Shown: positions 28,401 to 37,400 of the stretch, piece after piece
Numbering within the stretch: position 1 is the stretch's first letter
Layout: the number at the start of each line of letters is the position of its first letter
Source: Nocardia transvalensis NBRC 15921
GTDB taxonomy: Bacteria > Actinomycetota > Actinomycetes > Mycobacteriales > Mycobacteriaceae
Length of the DNA: 64,000 bases
Direction of reading: 5' to 3'
Assembly: GCF_000308875.1 (NCBI RefSeq)
Contig: NZ_BAGL01000063.1
Coordinates: 186,001-250,000, forward strand
The notes under the pieces: model-generated
The model's input: only the letters and a program-made list of their open reading frames with translations
Database searches by the model: none
Told to the model about the DNA's origin: nothing
Position numbers and translations under genes: made by a program

Positions 28401-31400
28401 TCGTCGCCCCGCCGCCACGCCGCCCGCAGCCCGCGGAACGCGGGCCCGAAAACGTATCCGCGCGCGGCGAGTTCGCGATACAGCCCGTCGACGTCGAGCG
28501 GCTCGGCCTCCTCCGGCGGCCAGGTCTGCATGTCGTGGACCGGCGGGCAGTCCTGCGGCGCGGCGGTGAGCACGCCGTGCGCGTGCTGCGTCCACGGCAG
28601 GGCGCCGCCGGGTTCGGGGCGGGTGTGGATCGAGACGGTCCGCTCGCCGGAGTCGTCGAGTTCCCCGACGCTCACGTGCACCGCGAGCCCGCCCTGTTCC
28701 GGGATCACCACCGGCGCGGTCAGCACCAGTTCGCGGACGGCGGTGCAGCCCGCCTCCCGCCCGGCGCGCAGCGCGAGTTCGACCAGCCCGGCGCCGGGCA
28801 GCAGCACCCACGCGCCGTCCGCCGCCACGCTGTGGTCCGCCAGCCACCGGCACTCCGCCCGCGACAGCCGTCCCGCCAGCAGTAGGCTGCCCGAATCATG
28901 ATGCGGGACAACGGCACTCAGGAACGGATGGGCGGCATCGAGGAGGCCGAGATGCTCCAGCGCCGGGGCGGTCTCGGGCCGGACGTCGTCGGGCAGCAGC
29001 AGCCCCCAGTCCACATCGCGGCCACCGGCGTACAGCTGTGCGAGCCCTTCGTACAGGCAGGTGGGGCCGTGGTCGCCGCGCCGCAGCGAGCCGGCCGACA
29101 CGATGTCGTATCCGGCGTCCTCCGCGAGGGTGTCGACCGCGGGTTGCAGCGACGGATGGACGCCCATCTCCACGAAGTAGCGGACGCCGTCGGCCAGCAT
29201 CGTGTCGACCGTGTCGGCGAACCGGACAGTGTGGCGCAGGTTCGAATACCAGTACTCGGCATCGGGCGCGCGATCGCCGATGTGCTCACCGAGCACCGTG
29301 GAGTACCAGTCCAGCGCGCTCGGGCGGGGTTCGAGACCGGCGAGATCGGCCAGCAGCCGGTCCCGGATGGGCTCCACCTGGCGGCAGTGTGACGGCCGCC
29401 GGATCGCGAGTTTGCGGGTGAACACCAGCTCACGGTCGAGTTCGGCCAGCAGCGCGCGCAACGGTTCGGGCTCGCCGGAGACGACCGTGGCCCGCCCGCT
29501 GTTGACGGCGGCCACCGACACCCGGCCGTCGAGCGCCTCGAGCCGCGATTCGACTGCCGCCCTGGGCAATCCGATCACGGCCATCAGCCCGGCGCCGTCG
29601 TTGGCCGCCATGGCCTGACTGCGCAGGGCGACGACGGCGGCGGCATCGGCCAGGCTCAGCGCGCCCGCGACATACGCGGCGGCGATCTCACCCTGGCTGT
29701 GCCCGACGACCGCGTCGGGTTCGACGCCGTGGGCGCGCCACACCGCCGCCAGCGACACCATCACCGCGAACAGCACCGGCTGGACCACTTCTTCGCGGTC
29801 GATCAGATCCGCCAGCGACGGCGCGGAGTCCTCGCCGCGCAGGGCGGCCGCGACCGACCACTCCGTCAGCGGGTAGAGCGCGGCGTCGCACCGCTCGAAT
29901 TCGGCACGGAACGCCGGGGATTCGATGAGCAGATCGCGGGCCATCCCGACCCACTGCGCGCCCTGGCCCGGGAAGACGAACGCCAGCTTGCCCGGTTCGG
30001 CGGCGCCGGTCGACCGGATCAGTCCGGGCGCGGATTCCCCGGCGGCGAGGCCGCGCAGTCCGGCGAGCAGTCCGGCCCGGTCCCGGGTCACCACGACGGC
30101 ACGGTGGCCGGAGTGCGGGTGGTGCGCCAACGAGCTTGCGAGAGAGCGCAGATCGGCGGCGCGGTCGGATTCCAGGACGCGCGCCAGGCGGGCGGCCTCG
30201 TCGTGCAGCCCGGCCTCGGTCGGCGCGGAGAGCGGATAGGCCGCGAGCACCCGGTCGGCGGCGACGACGGGTTCGGAGGGTTCGAGCCAGTAACGGCGGC
30301 GCTGAAATGCGTAGGTGGGCAGGTCGATCCGGCGCGCACCGGTTCCGGCGAAGACCGCGGCGGGGTCTCGTCGCAACTCCGCCCAGTCCGTCGTGGCGAG
30401 TTCCCACACTCGCTCGTCGGCGGACTCTGTTGTCAGGGAGCGCAATCCGTCTACCAATTGCTCGCGGTCCGCGCCCGCGATCACTGCGGTCTCGTCCAGC
30501 CGGGCACGGCTCGTCGCCAGCGACCAGCCGATATCGACGATGTCGAGGTCGGGATGCTCCTCCAGATGCACGAGGAGCTTCGCGGCCTGCGCGATCACCG
30601 CGGTTCGCGTCGCACCGGACAGTATCCACGGCACCGTGTCGAGCGTGCGCGTAGCCGCTGCCGATTCGGCGGCGTTCACCACGGCCTGCTCGGCGTCGAT
30701 CGCCGCGGCCCGCTCGAGGTCGACCGCGGCGGCCTCCTCGAGGATGACGTGCGCGTTGGTGCCGCTGATCCCGAAGGACGACACGCCCGCCCTGCGCGGA
30801 CGGCCCGGCGCGGGCCATTCTCGCTCTTCGGTGAGCAGTTCCACCGCGCCGGACGTCCAATCCACGTGGGAGCTGGGCGCGTCCACGTGCAGTGTCGCCG
30901 GGAGTATCCCGCGGCGCATGGCCTCGATCATCTTGATGATGCCCGCGACACCGGCGGCGCCCTGGGTGTGCCCGATATTGGATTTCACCGAACCCAGCCG
31001 CAGCGGCCGCTCGGCCGGGCGGTCGCGGCCGTAGGTGGCCAGCAGCGCCTGTGCCTCGATGGGGTCGCCGAGTGCGGTGCCGGTGCCGTGCGCCTCCACG
31101 GCGTCGACCTCGGTGGCCGCGACGTGCGCGTTCGCCAGGGCCTGGGTGATCACGCGCTGCTGCGAGGGGCCGTTCGGCGCAGACAGGCCGTTGCTCGCGC
31201 CGTCCTGGTTCACCGCCGAACCCGCGACCACGGCCAGCGGGCGGTGCCCGTTGCGGACGGCGTCGGACTGCCGCTCCAGGACCAGGACGCCGACGCCCTC
31301 GCCCCAGCCGGTGCCATCGGCGCCGTCGGCGAAGGCCTTGCAGCGCCCGTCCACGGAAATGGCGCGCTGGCGCGAGAATTCGATGAAGACGTCGGGCGAG

Positions 31401-34400
31401 GACATCACCGTGACGCCGCCGACGAGCGCCATCGAGCACTCCCCCGACCGCAGCGCCTGCGCGGCGAGATGCAGGGCGACCAGCGACGACGAGCACGCAG
31501 TATCCACGGTGACCGCGGGCCCCTCCAGCCCCAGCGAATACGCGATGCGCCCGGACAGGACGCTGCCGCCGTTGCCGGTGCCGAGATATCCCTGCGCCTC
31601 GGCGGGGATCCTGCCCCGCAGCCGCGAGACGTAGTCCTGGTACAGGGCGCCCGCGTACACGCCGGTCGTGCTGCCGCGCAACGAGTTCGGGTCGATGCCC
31701 GATCGTTCGAGAGCTTCCCAGGACACCTCGAGCAGCAGCCGCTGCTGGGGGTCCATGGCCGCCGCCTCGCGCGGGCCGATGCGGAACAGGCCGGCGTCGA
31801 AATCGGCGACGGCGTCGATGAACGCGCCGGTGCGGGTGTAGGTGGTGCCGGGGTTGTCGGGGTCCGGGTCGTAGAGCGCGTCGATGTCCCAGCCGCGATC
31901 GGCGGGGAAGTCCGAGAGCACGTCGCGGCGGTCGGTCAGAACTTCCCAGAGATCCTCCGGGGAGGCGATGCCGCCGCCGAAACGGCATGCGGTGCCGACG
32001 ATCACGATGGGATCGTCGGTCGTCGCGACGGGAGCCGCCGCCAGGACCGGCGCCTGCGCGCCCGTGAGTTCGGCGTGCAGGTGGCGGGCGAGCGCCTGCG
32101 GCGTCGGGTGGTCGAAGACGGCGGTCGCGGGCAACCGGATTCCGGTCTCGCGGTGCAGGCGGTTGCGCAGGTCCACGGCACCGAGGGAATCGAATCCCGC
32201 CTCCGTGAAGGGGTGCGCGGCGTCGAGGGTGTGACCGGCGTCGTGGCCGAGTACGGCCGCCGCGTGCTCGCGAATCGCCGCCAGCACCAGGTCTTCCTGC
32301 TCGGGCACGGTGAGGCCCGCGAAGCGGGCGGCGAAGCGTGCTGCCGCGCCGGACGCTCCGGCCGTGCGCCGCCGGGTGCGGACCATGCCACGCAGCAGCG
32401 GCGGGATCTCGTCGAGTGTGGCGATCGCGGCGGTATCGATGCGCGCGGGAACCAGCAGCGGGCGATCGGCTGCCAGCGCCGAATCGAACTGCGCGAGAGC
32501 CCGTTCCGAGGGCAGGGGGATGATGCCGCCGCGACCGAGCCGGGCGCGGTCGGCCTCGTCGAGGTGACCGGTCATCCCGGTGTCGCGTTCCCACCAGCCC
32601 CAGGCGAGCGAGGTGGCGGGCAGGCCGCGGCCGCGGCGATGGTGGGCCAGCGCGTCGAGGAAGGAGTTGGCGGCGGCGTAGTTGCCCTGGCCGGGCGCGC
32701 CGAGGACGCCCGCGACCGACGAGAACAGCACGAAGGCCGAGAGGTCCCCGTCGGCGGTCAGCTCGTGCAGGTTCCAGGCCGCGTCGACCTTGGGGCGGAA
32801 GACCGTGTCGAGAGCGTCGGGTGTGAGCGCGGAGAACACCGCGTCGTCCAGCGCCCCGGCGGCGTGGACGACCGCGGTCAGCGGGTGGTCCGGCCCGATC
32901 GCGGCCAGAACGGCCGCCAGGGCCTCGCGGTCGGCGGCGTCGCACGCCTCGATGCGGACCTCCGCGCCCAGCCCGCGCAGGTCGTCTTCGAGTGCGGCCG
33001 CGCCGTCGGCGTCACGGCCGCGCCGTCCGAGCAGCACCAGATGCCCGACGCCGTGCGCGGTCACCAGATGGCGAGCGATCTCGCCACCCACCACGCCGGT
33101 GCCACCGGAGATCAGGACCGTCCCGTCCGTATCCCATTCCGGCCGTGCCGATTCGGGCTCGACCCGAGCCAGCCTCGGTACCCGCAGCTCGCCGCCGCGC
33201 ATCGCCAGCTGGGGCTCGTCCAGGGTGCGAGCCGCGAAGAATGCGGTGTCAGTGTCGGCGGGATCGTCGACATCGACCAGGACGAGGCGATCCGGATTCT
33301 CGGTCTGCGCCGAGCGCAACAGGCCCCAGGCCGGGGCGTGCCGGAGATTCGAGACGTCCTCGGCGGGCTCGGTAGCCACGGCCCCGTGCGTGAGAATCAC
33401 CAATCGGGAATCGCCGTGATCGCCCGCGAGCCACTGCTGCACTCGCGCCAGCACCCGCTCGGCCTCGACCCGCACATCGAGTACGAAATCGTCAGTGCCC
33501 ACCGATATTTCGGCGGCGCTCGGCTCGGGCTCATCGTCGGTGCGCAGCGCGTGCCGCCCGTAACTCAGGGCATCGTCCTCGACCGTCTCGTCGGCAGGAA
33601 TCGACGGCCGGTCGACGGTCTCGGGCGATTCGAGGGCATCACAGCGCAGGAGGGATGCGGGTCGTTGCGGCGAGGACGGGTCCGGGATCGGCACGGATAC
33701 CCAGTCGACGGCGTAAAGAGAATTCTGTGAATCCGGGTGCGGCGCAACGAGTTCCGACAGGGACATGGGGCGGAGGGTGAGGCTGCCGATATCGGCTACC
33801 GGCTCGCCCGCCTCGTCGGTAGCGATCAGGCGCACGGTGTCGTCGGCGGACCTGGCCAGGCGCACCCGCAGGACCGAGGCCCCGACGGCGTGGACCGTGA
33901 CGTCGTTCCAGAGGAACGGCAGGGCCACCGTGCCCGATTCGGCCGCGACGCCGGTCAATGCGACGGCGTGCAGCGCGGCGTCGAGCAGGGCGGGGTGCAG
34001 GCGGTAGCGGCCGACGTCCGCGGCATCGGGCAGCGCCACCTCGGCGAGGATGTCGTCGCCGTCCCGCCACGCCGCACGCAGGCCACGGAACGCCGGGCCG
34101 TAGTCCAGGCCGTTGTCGGCGAATCGGTCGTAGAGATCGTCCACGTCGAGGGCAACGGCCCCGGCCGGCGGCCAGTCGCCCCCCTGGTACGGCGCGGCGG
34201 CATCACCGGGGGCCAGCGCGCCGCGCGCGTGCAGCGTCCACTCGCCCGAATCATGGTCCGCCCGTGCGTAGATCGACAGGGCGCGCTCACCCGACGGCTC
34301 GGCCGCACCGGCCACGACCTGGATATCGATCCCGCCGTGCGCGGGCAGCACCAGCGGGGTGGTGACGACCAGTTCGGTGATCTCGCGGCAGTCCACCTCG

Positions 34401-37400
34401 TCCCCGGCCCGCACGGCCAGTTCGACGAATCCGGTACCGGGCAGCAGGACGGTCCGGTCCTCGGACGATCCCACCGCGTGGTCGCCCAGCCACGGCTGGG
34501 TCGCGACCGACAACCGCCCGGTCAGGGTCACGCCGCCCGAATCCGGCTGCGGCACAACGGCGGCCAGCAGGGGATGGTCGGCCGGGCGCAGGCCGAGACG
34601 ATCCGCGCCGCCGCCGGCCGGTTCGGTCCAGAACGACCGCAGATCCCAGGCGTAGGTCGGCAGGTCGACGCGGCCTTGCGCGGGCACCAGCCGGGACCAG
34701 TCGACATCCCATCCGCCCGCGTACAGTCCCGCCAGCGCGCGATCCATATCGTGCGAGCCGACGACCACGACCCCGTCGATATCCGACGCCGTCGCCTCGC
34801 CCAGTTCCACGAAGAACCGGAACCCGTCGCCCCGCAACCGCTCGATCGTCGCGGCCACGGAGTCGGCGGCCTCGACCACCGAATCGGGCGCCACGCCACG
34901 CCCCCGCCAGGCCCGCGCCGATTCGGCCAGCCCGAGGTGATAGCCGGTGTGAACGAAAGCCAGCTTCCCCGATGGCACCGCGGCGTCCCGCCCCACCACG
35001 ACGCTCTCGTGCGGCCGACCATCCGCGAGCGCACGCAGCCCGGCAAGCAGGTCGTCCCGGTTCCCGGCAAGCACGACGGCACGCCGCTCGAAATGACCGC
35101 GCTGCACAACCAGCGACCGCGCAAGCGCAGGCAGCGAAAGCTCGGCATCACCATCGACCAGCGCGTGCAATCGCTCCGCCTGGCCCCGCAGCGACGCCGG
35201 TGTGCGCGCGGAGAGCGGATACAACGTCGGTGCGATGTCGCCGGACGCCTCGTGCGCAGACTCTGTCCGCGGCGCCTCCTCCAGCACGACGTGTGCGTTG
35301 GTGCCGCTGATGCCGAAGGCGCTCACGCCGGCCCGACGCACCCGCGCACCGGGCGGCCAGGGCGTGGCGTGGTTCTGCACGCGCAGGCCGGCGCGCTCCC
35401 AGTCGACCTGCGGGCTCACCGTCTCGGCGTGCAGCGAGGCGGGCAGCATCCCGTGCCGCAGCGACAGCACCGTCTTGATGACGCCCGCGATACCCGCGGC
35501 GGCCTGGGTGTGCCCGAGATTGGATTTCAGCGAGCCGATTCCGAGGGGGCGGCCCGCCTCCCGGCCTGGTCCGAAAACCTCTGCCAGAGCGCGTGATTCG
35601 ATGGGATCACCGAGGGCGGTGCCGGTGCCGTGCGCCTCCACGTAGTCCACGTCGCCGGGTTCGAGACCCGCGGCCCGCAGCGCGGCGCGCACGACCCGCT
35701 GTTGCGCGGGGCCGTTCGGCGCGCTCAGGCCCTGGCTGCGGCCGTCCTGATTGATCGCGGAGCCGCGCAGGACGGCGAGGACGGGATCGCCGTCGCGCAG
35801 CGCGTCGTCCAGGCGTTTCAGCAGGACCACGCCGCAGCCCTCCGACCACACCGCGCCGTCGGCGTCGGCGGCGAAGGGGGCGCACCGGCCGCTCTTCGAC
35901 AGCACCCCGAGCCGGCTGAACTCCACGTGCGCGCTCGGCGAGACCAGCAGCGTCGCACCGCCCGCCAGCGCGGCATCGCATTCGCCCAGCCGCAGCGCCT
36001 GCGCCGCCAGATGCAGCGCGACCAGCGACGACGAGCACGCGGTATCGACCGTGACCGCGGGCCCGCGCAGCCCGAGCGAGTAGGAGATGCGGCCGGAGGC
36101 CACGCTCGGCGCGGTCCCGGTGCCGACGTAGCCGTTCAGCTCCCCCAGCCCGACTCCGGCCAGATAACCGCTGCTGTACAGGCCGAGGTAGACGCCGGTC
36201 GAGGTCCCGTTCAGCTGCCGCGGGTCGCGCCCGGACCGCTCGATCGCCTCCCAGCTCGCCTGCAGCAGCAGCCGCTGCTGCGGATCCATGGCGGCCGCCT
36301 CCTTCGGCGCGATCCCGAAGAACTCGGCGTCGAAAAGGTCGATGCCGTCGACGAATCCGCCGCGCAGCGTGTACGCCTTGCCGATCGCGTCGGGATCGGA
36401 ATCCAGCAGCCCGTCGGTGTCCCAGCGGCCCGCGGGCGGACCGGAGACGACGTCGACGCCGTCGGCGAGCAGCCGCCACAGCTCCTCCGGATCGGTCACC
36501 CCGCCCGGGAATCGGCAGGCCATGGAGACGATGGCCACGGCGTCGTCCCCGGCGCCCGGCGCGTCCTCCGGCACCGCCGGCTCGTCCGCCTCGAGTGCGG
36601 CGGTGAGGAGGTCGATCGTCGGATAGTCGAAGACGACGCTCGGATCCAGTTGCCGCCCCAGGTGTTCCGAGAGCTGCGCGGCCAGCTCCACGAGACCGCG
36701 CGAGCCGAGCCCGAACTCCATCAGTGGCCGCCCGGTGTCGATCCGCGACGTGTCCAGGCTCGTCGCGGCGGCGACGGTGTCCACCAGCCACCGCGTCAGC
36801 TCGTCGTCGCGGCGCGCGGCCCCGAAACCCTCGCGCGGCGCGGCGTCGGTCCGCTCCACGGTGACCAATTCTCCTGCGAGATAGGCCTTCCGGCACGCCT
36901 GTCGCTGGATCTTGCCGCTGCTGGTCTTGGGAATGGTGCGCGGTGCGATCGTGACCACCTCGCGCACCGCCAGCCCGTGTTCGAGCCCGACGGCGGCGCG
37001 CACCGCGTCCTCGACGGCCTCGAGCGCCGCCGCGTCGGTGGTGCGCACCTCCGCGACGATCACCGCGCGCTCGCCCGCGTCCTCGTCGACGGAGAACGCG
37101 GCGACGCAGCCGCGCCGGACGGCGTCGTGCGCCTCCTCCGCGGTCAGCTCCAGATCCTGCGGATAGTGGTTGCGGCCGTCGACGACGAGCAGGTCTTTGC
37201 TGCGTCCGGCGACGAAAAGCTCACCGGTGGAACGGAATCCGAGGTCGCCCGTGCGGAGGAATCCGGTGCGCCCGTCGACCAGGCTCGCACCGAAGACCTC
37301 GGCGGTCTCGGCCTCGTCGCCCACATAGCCCGCGGCGACACTGTCACCGGCCACCCAGATCTCGCCGATCTCCCCGTCGGCGAGTTCCGTGGCGCGCTCG

